In this document: in pieces, positions 55,354 through 63,350 of the stretch
Numbering within the stretch: the stretch's first letter is position 1
Layout of the letters: each line of letters starts with the position of its first letter
Source: Serinibacter salmoneus
Lineage (GTDB): Bacteria > Actinomycetota > Actinomycetes > Actinomycetales > Beutenbergiaceae
DNA length: 64,000 nucleotides
Assembly (NCBI RefSeq): GCF_002563925.1
Contig: NZ_PDJD01000001.1
Span: 2,610,973 to 2,674,972, forward strand
Reading direction: 5' to 3'
Notes under the pieces: generated by a model
What the model saw: the letters and a program-made list of their open reading frames with translations, nothing else
Told to the model about the DNA's origin: nothing
The model's database searches: none
Made by a program: the position numbers and the translations under genes

Positions 55354-56294
55354 TGACGACCACGGCAACCCCACCGAAGGCGGGGGCGGCTTCCCGCCCC
55401 CGCCGCTCGGTCCGGCAGCGGATCGAGAACCGCGACGGGCTGATGATGTCGGCACCGATCACGATCATCGTGGTCGCCATCATCATCATCCCGATCCTGT
55501 GGACCGTGGTCCTCTCCTTCCAGGAGGCCCGCTACAGCGATGTCGCCCGCAACGGGCTGTTCAACCCGTTCACCTTCGACAACTACATCGACACCCTCAC
55601 CGCACCGGGGTTCTGGTCCTCGATCATGACCACGGTCATCTACACCGTGGCCACGACCGCCGGTTCGATCATCGTGGGCTTCATCGCCGCGCTCGCCCTG
55701 CGCGACGCGTTCCCGGGGCGCGGAGCCATCCGCGCGGCCATGCTCCTGCCCTACGTGGCACCGGTGGTTGCCGCCGCCTACGTGTGGACCGTGATCCTGG
55801 ACCCGCAGTACGGGGTGATCAACGCCGTCGGCACCCGGTTCCTGGGGTGGGACGAGCCGATCAACTTCCTCGGCAGCGCACCCAGCGCGCTGATCACCGT
55901 GATCGTCTTCGAGATCTGGCGCTACTTCCCGTTCGCCTTCATGTTCTTCGCCGCGGCCCTGACGGGTCTCAACCGCGAGATCGAGGAGGCGGCGCTCGTG
56001 GACGGTGCCAGCCCGCTGCAGAAGTTCTGGTACGTGATCCTGCCGCAGATGCTCCCCGTCATCGCACTGCTCTCGCTGCTGCGCCTGGTGATGACCTTCA
56101 ACAAGTTCGACGACATCTACCTGCTCACCGGCGGCGCCGCGGACACCCAGGTCGCGGCGGTGCGGGTCTACGACCAACTCGTGGGCTCCGGCAACATCGG
56201 TGCAGCCAGTGCCAACGCCGTCGTCCTCGCGATCATCCTCGCGATCGGGCTGCTCGCCTACACCCGGTTCACCGCACGTCAGGAGGCGAAGTGA
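55353..56294 (+). CDS. Sugar ABC transporter permease, MalF/UgpA-like
   Basis: 313 aa, six membrane helices after a basic Pro-rich cytoplasmic head. EAA loop REIEEAALVDGASPLQKFWY followed by VILPQMLPV. ATG overlaps the binding-protein stop; its stop overlaps the next permease. With the MalG-like subunit forms the import channel. Confidence 0.94.
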   Translation: MTTTATPPKAGAASRPRRSVRQRIENRDGLMMSAPITIIVVAIIIIPILWTVVLSFQEARYSDVARNGLFNPFTFDNYIDTLTAPGFWSSIMTTVIYTVATTAGSIIVGFIAALALRDAFPGRGAIRAAMLLPYVAPVVAAAYVWTVILDPQYGVINAVGTRFLGWDEPINFLGSAPSALITVIVFEIWRYFPFAFMFFAAALTGLNREIEEAALVDGASPLQKFWYVILPQMLPVIALLSLLRLVMTFNKFDDIYLLTGGAADTQVAAVRVYDQLVGSGNIGAASANAVVLAIILAIGLLAYTRFTARQEAK

Positions 56295-57157
56295 GCTCCT
56301 ACCAGCTGCAGACCCGCGCGATCAGCGTGGGCAAGTGGGTTGTCATCGCGCTCCTGGTGATCGCGGCGGTCTTCCCCTTCTACTACATGATCGTCATGAG
56401 CTTCGTGCGGATCGAGGACCTGCTGCGCAACCCGCTGCAACTCTTCCCCGACCTGGCCACGATCACCACCGAGACCTATCGGCGGGTGCTCGCGCCGGAG
56501 GACGAGGGCGGCTTCGGCTTCAGCCGATTCATGCGCAACTCGGCGATCGTGGCGACCGGGGCCACCGTCTTGACGATGCTGCTGGCCATTCCGGCCTCCT
56601 ACGCGATGACCCGGCTGCGGTTCGCAGGCCGCCGGCAGGTCTCCGCGCTGTTCCTCGCGGTGTACATGTTCCCCACGATCATCATCGCGGTACCGATCTT
56701 CGTGGGCTTCCAGGTCATCGGGCTGGGCTCCAGCCTCCCGGGGCTGACGATCGCCTACATCGCGCTCACCGTGCCCGTCTGCGTGCACATGCTGCGCTCC
56801 TACATGCAGTCCATCCCCGAGGCGATCGACGAGGCGGCCTACATGGACGGCGCGAACCGCTGGCAGATCATGACGCGCATCACCGTGCCGCTGACCATGC
56901 CGACCCTGATGTCGACCGCGCTGTTCGCCTTCATGATCGCCTGGAACGAGTTCCTCTTCGCACTGCTGTTCCTCACCGCGAAGAAGGACCTGTGGACGGT
57001 CTCCCTCGGGCTGAACCTGCTCTCCGACGGCCAGGAGGTCCCCAAGACCATCCTCATGGCTGGCAGCGTGCTGCTGACCGTGCCTATCGTCGCGCTGTAT
57101 GCAATCGCGGAGCGGTACCTGACCGAGGGTCTGACCGCCGGGGCCAGCAAGGGGTGA
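56291..57157 (+). CDS. Sugar ABC transporter permease, MalG/UgpE-like
   Basis: 288 aa, GTG start in a GTGA overlap. Six helices; EAA loop EAIDEAAYMDGANRWQIMTR then ITVPLTMP. Ends two bases before the ROK gene, so the operon is tightly packed. Confidence 0.94.
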   Translation: MSSYQLQTRAISVGKWVVIALLVIAAVFPFYYMIVMSFVRIEDLLRNPLQLFPDLATITTETYRRVLAPEDEGGFGFSRFMRNSAIVATGATVLTMLLAIPASYAMTRLRFAGRRQVSALFLAVYMFPTIIIAVPIFVGFQVIGLGSSLPGLTIAYIALTVPVCVHMLRSYMQSIPEAIDEAAYMDGANRWQIMTRITVPLTMPTLMSTALFAFMIAWNEFLFALLFLTAKKDLWTVSLGLNLLSDGQEVPKTILMAGSVLLTVPIVALYAIAERYLTEGLTAGASKG

Positions 57158-57158
57158 G

Positions 57159-58319
57159 ATGAGTCAAGGACCGGGCGAGTTCCTTCGCCTCATTCGATCG
57201 GGCGAGGCCACGACCCGCGGGGAACTGCTCGCGGCCACCGGGATGTCCCGCATCTCGGTGGCCCAGCGGGTGGACGCGCTCCTGGCCGCCGGGGTCATCC
57301 GACCCGCCGGTGATGGGGGCGCCACGGGGGGACGGCGCTCGGTCCGTTTCGTCTTCGAGCCGGCGACCGTGGCATTGGTCGCCGCCCTGGAGGTCGACTC
57401 CGGGCTGCTGGCCGTGGTGGACGCACACGGCATCGTCCACGCCCGCCTGGACCTGGACACCCACGTCGCCGACGGCCCCGAGGCCACCCTGCGCCGGGTG
57501 GCCGACGGGTTCTCCCGGTTGATGGCGGAGCACGACGTGCCCGCCGAGCGGGTCATCGCCATGGGGGTCTCGGTGCCCGGCCCGATCGACCCGACCACGG
57601 GGCGCCTGGAGGAGCCGCCGATCATGCCCGGCTGGGGCGGTTGGCCCATCACCGAGACCCTTCAGGAGTTCCTGGACGTTCCCGTCTACGTGGAGAACGA
57701 TGCCGACGCGATGGCCTACGGCGAATGGTCGCGCGGGCGGGCGCTCCCCGGCCGGCCGCTCGTGCTGGTCAAGGCGTCCGAGTACATCGGCGCCGGTCTG
57801 GTGATCGACGGGAAGATCTACCGCGGACTGGACGGCGGCGCCGGGGACATCGGTCACGTGCCGATCGGTGGGCATCGCCTGTGTCGGTGTGGCCGCACCG
57901 GATGCCTCGCGAGCGAGGCAAGTGGACGCGCCGTGCTCGACCGCCTCGCCGAGCAGGGGCTGGACGAGGCCGACCTCACGGACCTCACCGAGCTCGCCGC
58001 ACGAGCCGAGGCGGGGGACGCGGCCGTGGCCGCCACCCTCCGCCACGCCGGGGAGCAGATCGGCCGCGTGCTGGGCAGCGTGGCCGCGGTGATGAACCCC
58101 GCGATGATCGTCATCGCCGGGACACTGCAGTCGGTCACCCTCGTGGCCGCGATCCGCTCCGCGGTCTATGCCACCGCACTCCCCCGAGCCACCCGCCACC
58201 TCGAGATCACCACCGACACCCTGCACCGGGACTGCGCCCCCGTGGGGCTCGCGCGCGTCGCCTTCGACGGCGAGTACGCGCCGGCCGCCGTGGACGCCCG
58301 CCTGGAGAACGAGACCTGA
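57159..58319 (+). CDS. ROK-family transcriptional regulator
   Basis: 386 aa. N-terminal winged helix (residues about 8-60: TTRGELLAATGMSRISVAQR) then a ROK sugar-kinase fold with VSVPGPIDPTTGR, the VENDADAMAYGEW site and the zinc motif GHVPIGG...CRCGRTGC (His233, Cys242, 244, 249). HTH plus ROK indicates a sugar-responsive repressor rather than a kinase. Immediately downstream of the permeases, so probable local regulator acting at the 53903-53919 palindrome (inference). Confidence 0.93.
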   Translation: MSQGPGEFLRLIRSGEATTRGELLAATGMSRISVAQRVDALLAAGVIRPAGDGGATGGRRSVRFVFEPATVALVAALEVDSGLLAVVDAHGIVHARLDLDTHVADGPEATLRRVADGFSRLMAEHDVPAERVIAMGVSVPGPIDPTTGRLEEPPIMPGWGGWPITETLQEFLDVPVYVENDADAMAYGEWSRGRALPGRPLVLVKASEYIGAGLVIDGKIYRGLDGGAGDIGHVPIGGHRLCRCGRTGCLASEASGRAVLDRLAEQGLDEADLTDLTELAARAEAGDAAVAATLRHAGEQIGRVLGSVAAVMNPAMIVIAGTLQSVTLVAAIRSAVYATALPRATRHLEITTDTLHRDCAPVGLARVAFDGEYAPAAVDARLENET

Positions 58320-58334
58320 GAGACGTCGAGCACC

Positions 58335-60347
58335 ATGACACACCCGGCCGGCACCGCCGCCACCCCCTCCCCCCACCCCGCGAACCAGCCGGACGCTGCG
58401 GCTCCCGTGGCTGCGACCGCCGCCCCGCCCAGCCCCAGCACCCTGGGCAGCGACGTGCTCCTCGCCGCACCCACTCAGGTGTGGGCGGCGCACGACGGGA
58501 GCATCGATGCGGCAGGCACATCCAGCACCCGCGTCCAGGGCCTGCACCACGCGGACTGGCGGTATCTGCCCCGGCTGCGCTGGTCCTTCCAGGACGAGGG
58601 CGAGCGCCTCTCTGGGCACGTCACCGCCCGCGCCGCCCGGCACCTGTGGGCGCTGCGGAACCTCGACGCCACCAAGGACCCCCGCCACACCGTGCTCCAC
58701 GAGCGGGCGCTGAGCCCGGGCACACTCGGCGAGACCGTGACCGTGCACAACGCCGGCAACACCCCCGTCACCGTATCGGTGCGTGCCGACCTGACCATCG
58801 CCGTCACCGCCCTGCACCGGGTGCGCTCCGGCCTGCCCGTAGCCGAGGCCGGCCACCTGCGCCACGTCGAGCATGGCGTCGACCTCACCGCGGGTCCGCG
58901 CGGTGTCGGGGTCCGCGCGCCCGGTGGCGACCTCGGGATCACCCGGGGCTCGGTCGCGAAGGACGCCACCGGGGTGGGACCGGGCGCGCACGAGGTCGAC
59001 CTCGCGGCGCACTGGCAGGTCATCCTGGCACCCGGCGAGTCGCGAACCGTACGGCTGGAGATCCGGGTGCGTGACGAGGACGCCGTCATCGCACCCGCCG
59101 AGCACACCCTCGCTCCCCTGCCGACCACCGGGCAGGCGGGGCTCGACGCCTGGGCGAGCACCGCCGTCGCGGACCTCGACGCCCTGTTGCTACGCCTGAC
59201 GGGTGCGCCCGACACGGTGTTCGCGGCCGCGGGCGCCCCCTGGTACCTCACGCTGTTCGGGCGGGACTCGCTGTGGACCGCGCTGCTTCTGCTGCCCCAC
59301 GACCCGCGGCTCGCCTGGGGCACCGCACGGGCCCTGGCCCGGCACCAGGGGAGGGCACACGAGCCGGTCTCGTGTCAGGCACCCGGGAAGATCCTCCACG
59401 AACTGCGCGCCGAAGGACACGAGGTGCCGCGGGAGGGCCTGAGGTTCCCCCCGGTGTACTACGGGAGCGTGGACGCGACGGCGCTGTGGATCGTGCTGGT
59501 GCGCGAGGCGTTCCGTGCCGATCCGGACCGGCAGTCGCTGCGCGACCTCGGCCCCGCCCTGCACGCCGCGCTGGCCTGGCTGACCGGGGAGCTGCGAGGG
59601 GCCGAGGGGAACGCGCGATTCCTGCGGTACCTCGACGCCGCGGGCACCGGGCTGGCGAACCAGGGCTGGAAGGACTCCAGCGACGCCGTGCAGTTCCACG
59701 ACGGCCGCCAGGCGTCAGGACCCGTGGCCCTGTGCGAGGCGCAGGGGTACGCCCACCGGGCGCTGCTCGCGGGAGCGGAGCTCCTGGAGATCCTGGGAGA
59801 GGGTGAGCCGACGGCGTTGCGCACCGTGGCAGACGATCTCGCCGCGGCCTTCCGCAAGGCGTTCTGGGTCGAGGTGGACGGCCGTCGCTATCCCGCGCTC
59901 GCGCTGGACGCCGAGGGCGCGCCGGTGGATGCGCTCACCTCCAACCCCGGGCACCTGCTGGGCACGGGTCTCCTCTCGGCCGCCGAGGAGCGTGCGGTGG
60001 CCGACCTCATGGTCGCGCCGGACATGCGGTCAGGATTCGGGTTGCGCACACTCTCGACCACCAGCGCCGGGTACTGGCCGTTGTCCTACCACTGCGGCAG
60101 TGTGTGGGCGCATGACACGGCGATCGTCATCGACGGCATGCTCCGGGTCGGCCTGCCGGAGCACGCACGGGTGCTGGCGAGCGAGCTCGTGGCCGCAGCC
60201 TCCGCCCTGGGCGGGCGGATGCCGGAGCTCTACGGCGGGCAGGACGCCGCCGCCACCGGTGCGCCCGTGGGGTACCCGACCACCTGCCTCCCGCAGGCGT
60301 GGAGCGCCGCGGCCGTGGCCGCCGTCGCCCGAGCACTGACCGACTGA
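58335..60347 (+). CDS. Glycogen-debranching-like glycoside hydrolase (GDE_N-type, (alpha/alpha)6 barrel)
   Basis: 670-aa cytosolic protein with the two-part plan of bacterial amylo-alpha-1,6-glucosidase-like enzymes: an N-terminal beta domain (about 60-270: WALRNLDATKDPRHTVLHER) and a six-hairpin barrel (about 290-665: LFGRDSLWTALLLLPHDPRL, NQGWKDSSDAVQFHDG, YWPLSYHCGSVWAHDTAIV). Long Pro/Ala N-terminal stretch of about 50 residues. The family includes debranching and several alpha-glucoside hydrolases; here, placed after the transporter and ROK, it may remove alpha-linked glucose from imported glucosylglycerate-type compounds. Substrate unproven. Confidence 0.85.
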   Translation: MTHPAGTAATPSPHPANQPDAAAPVAATAAPPSPSTLGSDVLLAAPTQVWAAHDGSIDAAGTSSTRVQGLHHADWRYLPRLRWSFQDEGERLSGHVTARAARHLWALRNLDATKDPRHTVLHERALSPGTLGETVTVHNAGNTPVTVSVRADLTIAVTALHRVRSGLPVAEAGHLRHVEHGVDLTAGPRGVGVRAPGGDLGITRGSVAKDATGVGPGAHEVDLAAHWQVILAPGESRTVRLEIRVRDEDAVIAPAEHTLAPLPTTGQAGLDAWASTAVADLDALLLRLTGAPDTVFAAAGAPWYLTLFGRDSLWTALLLLPHDPRLAWGTARALARHQGRAHEPVSCQAPGKILHELRAEGHEVPREGLRFPPVYYGSVDATALWIVLVREAFRADPDRQSLRDLGPALHAALAWLTGELRGAEGNARFLRYLDAAGTGLANQGWKDSSDAVQFHDGRQASGPVALCEAQGYAHRALLAGAELLEILGEGEPTALRTVADDLAAAFRKAFWVEVDGRRYPALALDAEGAPVDALTSNPGHLLGTGLLSAAEERAVADLMVAPDMRSGFGLRTLSTTSAGYWPLSYHCGSVWAHDTAIVIDGMLRVGLPEHARVLASELVAAASALGGRMPELYGGQDAAATGAPVGYPTTCLPQAWSAAAVAAVARALTD

Positions 60348-60411
60348 CGTCGTCCCCGCACGGCTTCACGCCATGCTGCAAGAAGCGGCTCCCGGACGAC
60401 ACACACAGGGC

Positions 60412-61374
60412 ATGGACACCTCATACGTGCGCCGAACCCGACGTCTCCTCGTGCCCGCGCTGGGCGCCGCGAGCGCCGCCCTGCTGGTGGCGGGTTGCGC
60501 GACGGGGACCGGGACCACCGCAGCCGACACGGACAGCCCGAGCGACCCAGCCTCTGAGTCCGTGCCCAGCCTCGGCACCGACCAGCCCCTGCCCAGCACC
60601 GACTGGGGGCTCACCGCGATCGTGGGCCCGGACGGACTCACCGAGCTCGACGGGCACGACTACACCCTGGACCTCTCACTCCTGGAGGAGTTCGATCCGT
60701 TGGATGACCGCGGTGACGCCGAGATCGACCCCGACGAGGCCGGCACCCTCGCGGGCGTCGAGATCTGCAACAGCTGGCGGGGCACCATCACCGGATGGCC
60801 GGACGAGGTTAAGCACGCCCCCGACCGCTCCATGACCCTGGCCGGATGCGGACCATCCGAGCCGCGCCCCGAGGTGTCCGACGCCCTCATGGAGTTCACC
60901 TCCGCGGCCTGGGACGTCGACACCCTGGTGCTGACCGGCCCCACCTATGAACTCACGTACCGCACCGAGGAGTGGGTGCTCGCGCAGGGCCTGCCCGGCA
61001 CCGAGTGGAGGCTCCTGAGCGCCAGGCATGGCGAGGAGGAGGTCGCGCCGTTCCGACTCGCGGACGAGGGCGCGGGGATGTTCACCCTCACCGTGGACGA
61101 CCCCCGGGAGCCCACGCGGTTCACCGGCACCGCCTTCTGCAACGGCTACGGCGCCGAGGTCACCGGCTGGCCCGAGGCACCGGCGATCACCGAGATCGAT
61201 CTGACCGCCACGGCCTGCGCAGCGGACACCGACGGGCTCGAAGCGATCTACGCCGGCGCGCTCGCCGCCGTCACCCAGGTGCGCTGGGACGGCCGGGAGA
61301 TGTGGCTGAGTGGCCCCGACACCGAGACGGGCACCGCCGACACCTCGCTGCACTTCACGCTCGCCACCGAGTGA
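60412..61374 (+). CDS. Lipoprotein with two META-like domains
   Basis: 320 aa from the ATG at 60412 (an in-frame ATG lies 13 codons upstream). Signal LLVPALGAASAALLVAGC with lipobox Cys. Two copies of a META/HslJ-like beta unit: ICNSWRGTITGWPDE...MTLAGC and FCNGYGAEVTGWPEA...TATAC. META domains occur in envelope-stress lipoproteins; function here unknown. Stops eight bases from the convergent fadD. Confidence 0.75.
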   Translation: MDTSYVRRTRRLLVPALGAASAALLVAGCATGTGTTAADTDSPSDPASESVPSLGTDQPLPSTDWGLTAIVGPDGLTELDGHDYTLDLSLLEEFDPLDDRGDAEIDPDEAGTLAGVEICNSWRGTITGWPDEVKHAPDRSMTLAGCGPSEPRPEVSDALMEFTSAAWDVDTLVLTGPTYELTYRTEEWVLAQGLPGTEWRLLSARHGEEEVAPFRLADEGAGMFTLTVDDPREPTRFTGTAFCNGYGAEVTGWPEAPAITEIDLTATACAADTDGLEAIYAGALAAVTQVRWDGREMWLSGPDTETGTADTSLHFTLATE

Positions 61375-61382
61375 CCAGCGGC

Positions 61383-63224
61383 TCAGCCCTCGCGGGCCTC
61401 ACCCTCGCCCTGCTCGTCCCCCTCCACGGGGACCTCCTCCTGTGAGGGGGCTGCGCCGTCGTCCCTCTTCAGGAGCTTCGGCAGCGAGGGCATCGCCGGC
61501 ATGCTGGGGCGCGGCAGGTCCGCCAGTCGTTGCAGGTTCTGCGCGGCGAGGGTCTTGACCTGTTCGGCCAGGTCCTCCCGGACCTCGCGGCGCAGGACCT
61601 TACCGATGAGGGAGCGCGGCAGCTCGCTGACCACGGCCATGTCCTTGGGGACCGCGTAGTGTGAGAGGTGCGTCGCGGCCCACTCCTTCACCTCGGCGAG
61701 GGAGAGGGTGGGCACGGTGCCGTCCAGCACGATCGCAGCCACCACCTTCTCCCCCAGGTCCCCGGCCGGCATGCCCACGACGGCGACGTCCGCCACCCCA
61801 GGCATCTCTCGCAGGCGGTCCTCCACCTGGGAGGGGTACACCTTGAAACCGCCGGAGACGATCATCTCCTTGATGCGGTCCACCAGGGTGACCCAGCCGG
61901 ACTCGTCGCGCACCACGACGTCGCCGGTGCGCAGCCAGCCGTCCGGCAGCAGCTGGTGGGCGGTCTCCTCGGGGCGGTTCCAGTAGCCGGAGAAGACCTG
62001 CGGGCCGCGGATCAGCAGTTCGCCGCGCTCGCCGGTGGGCTGGTCGGTGAGGGTCTCGGCGTCGACCACGCGGATCTCGGTGCCCGGGAAGGGCAGGCCG
62101 AGGGTGCCGGGCCGCCGCTCCGGCGTGAGGGGATTGCCGAGCGCCACCGGGGAGGTCTCCGTCATGCCGTAGCCCTCGATCGCGTACCCGCCGGTGGCCT
62201 CCTCCCAGGCCGCGGCGGTCTCGGCGGCCAGGGGCATGGCGCCGGAGAAGGCGAAGGAGAAGGAGTCGAGGCCCACCCCCGCCTCGCGGGCAGCGCTCAC
62301 GAACCGGTCGATCATGGGCGGCACGGCGGGGAAGAAGGTGCCGGGTCGTCGCTTCTGGGCGGCGACCATGGCGGCTGGGTCGAAGCGCGGGAAGGCGACC
62401 ATCGTGGAGGCGGTGCGCACCGCCAGCACCATGCACAGGGTCAACCCGAACGCGTGGAAGAACGGTAGCGGGGCGTAGAAGACCTCGGTGCCGGGGCGGA
62501 TGGAGGTCCACAGTTCCCCCTGCACGGCATTGGTGACGAGGTTGCGATGCGTCAGCACCGCGCCCTTGGGGGTGCCGGTGGTGCCACCGGTGTACTGCAG
62601 CAGCGCGACGTCCTCGGGGCTGGGTCCCGGGTGGTTGTGCGGCAGGCTGCGGTGGGAGAGCAGCCGGTGCCAGCGCAACGCACCGGCGGGGACGGGGGCG
62701 CGCATCGAGCGGCGGCCCTCGCGCGCGGCGCGCACCGGCAGTCGCAGCGCGGCCCGGGAGCTGCGCGGGAGATCGCGGGTGAGGTCCACCGCGATGACCA
62801 CCCGAAGACCCGTGCCGGACTTGGCGTCCACCGCGGCCTGCGCGGCGGGCTCCCAGACGACGGCCACGTGCGCACCGGAGTCCGCGAGCTGGTGGCGCAT
62901 CTGGTCCGCGGTGTAGGTGGGGTTGTGCTCCACCACGATCGCGCCGAGCCGCAGCACGGCGTAGAACACCGCGACGTGCGTGGTGCAGTTCGGCATCGCG
63001 ATCGCGACCCGGTCACCGCGCCGTACCCCCACATCCAGGAGCGCACGAGCGGCGCGCGAGACGTCCCGTTCGAGCTGCGCGAAGGTGCGCGTCTGGCGCA
63101 GGAAGTCCACGGCGATGCGGTCGGGGAAGGCTCGTGCAGCGGCGTCGAGCTGGTCGCTGACCGTCTCCTCGGGAACGGTCAGCTCGGGGATGCGGAACGA
63201 GGTGGAGCCGGAAGTCGCGTTCAC
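61383..63224 (-). CDS. fadD: Long-chain fatty acid-CoA ligase
   Basis: 613-aa acyl-adenylate ligase forming acyl-CoA. AMP-binding motif LLQYTGGTTGTPKGAVLTHRN-like (P-loop TGGTTGTPKG), YGMTETSPVAL, GWLRTGDVVVRDESGWVTLV, DRIKEMIVSGGFKVYPSQVED and the catalytic Lys in RSLIGKVLRREVRE. The 40-residue acidic tail is unusual. Preceded by a perfect 20-bp palindrome, so probably repressed by a TetR/FadR-like fatty-acid regulator. Substrate chain length not predictable. Confidence 0.93.
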   Translation of the reverse strand: MNATSGSTSFRIPELTVPEETVSDQLDAAARAFPDRIAVDFLRQTRTFAQLERDVSRAARALLDVGVRRGDRVAIAMPNCTTHVAVFYAVLRLGAIVVEHNPTYTADQMRHQLADSGAHVAVVWEPAAQAAVDAKSGTGLRVVIAVDLTRDLPRSSRAALRLPVRAAREGRRSMRAPVPAGALRWHRLLSHRSLPHNHPGPSPEDVALLQYTGGTTGTPKGAVLTHRNLVTNAVQGELWTSIRPGTEVFYAPLPFFHAFGLTLCMVLAVRTASTMVAFPRFDPAAMVAAQKRRPGTFFPAVPPMIDRFVSAAREAGVGLDSFSFAFSGAMPLAAETAAAWEEATGGYAIEGYGMTETSPVALGNPLTPERRPGTLGLPFPGTEIRVVDAETLTDQPTGERGELLIRGPQVFSGYWNRPEETAHQLLPDGWLRTGDVVVRDESGWVTLVDRIKEMIVSGGFKVYPSQVEDRLREMPGVADVAVVGMPAGDLGEKVVAAIVLDGTVPTLSLAEVKEWAATHLSHYAVPKDMAVVSELPRSLIGKVLRREVREDLAEQVKTLAAQNLQRLADLPRPSMPAMPSLPKLLKRDDGAAPSQEEVPVEGDEQGEGEAREG

Positions 63225-63235
63225 ACCACTACGTT

Positions 63236-63255
63236 AACCTACGGTGCCGTAGGTT
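63236..63255. promoter_or_regulatory. Perfect 20-bp operator palindrome before fadD
   Basis: AACCTACGGTGCCGTAGGTT, self-complementary except the central TG, 11 bases upstream of the fadD start. Palindromes of this AACCTACGG-type are common TetR operators in actinobacterial lipid genes. Confidence 0.7.
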
Positions 63256-63262
63256 TCATGCC

Positions 63263-63350
63263 CCTGCAGAATCGCCTCGCGGTACCTGCAGAACCGCCTC
63301 GCGGTACCTGCAGAACCGCCTCGCGGTACCTGCAGAACCACCTCGCGGTG
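63263..63350. repeat. 22-bp dispersed repeat, four perfect tandem units
   Basis: Exactly 88 bp = four units at 63263-63284, 63285-63306, 63307-63328 and 63329-63350, consensus CCTGCAGAACCGCCTCGCGG plus TA. Only a few bases differ between units. The last unit ends directly against the purQ stop codon. It lies between purQ and the fadD promoter. Confidence 0.95.

Noticed and set aside
57159-58319. Sugar kinase
   Set aside because: Although the ROK fold is present, the N-terminal winged helix marks it as a regulator.
63263-63350. CRISPR array
   Set aside because: Units are contiguous 22-bp repeats with no unique spacers and no cas genes nearby.
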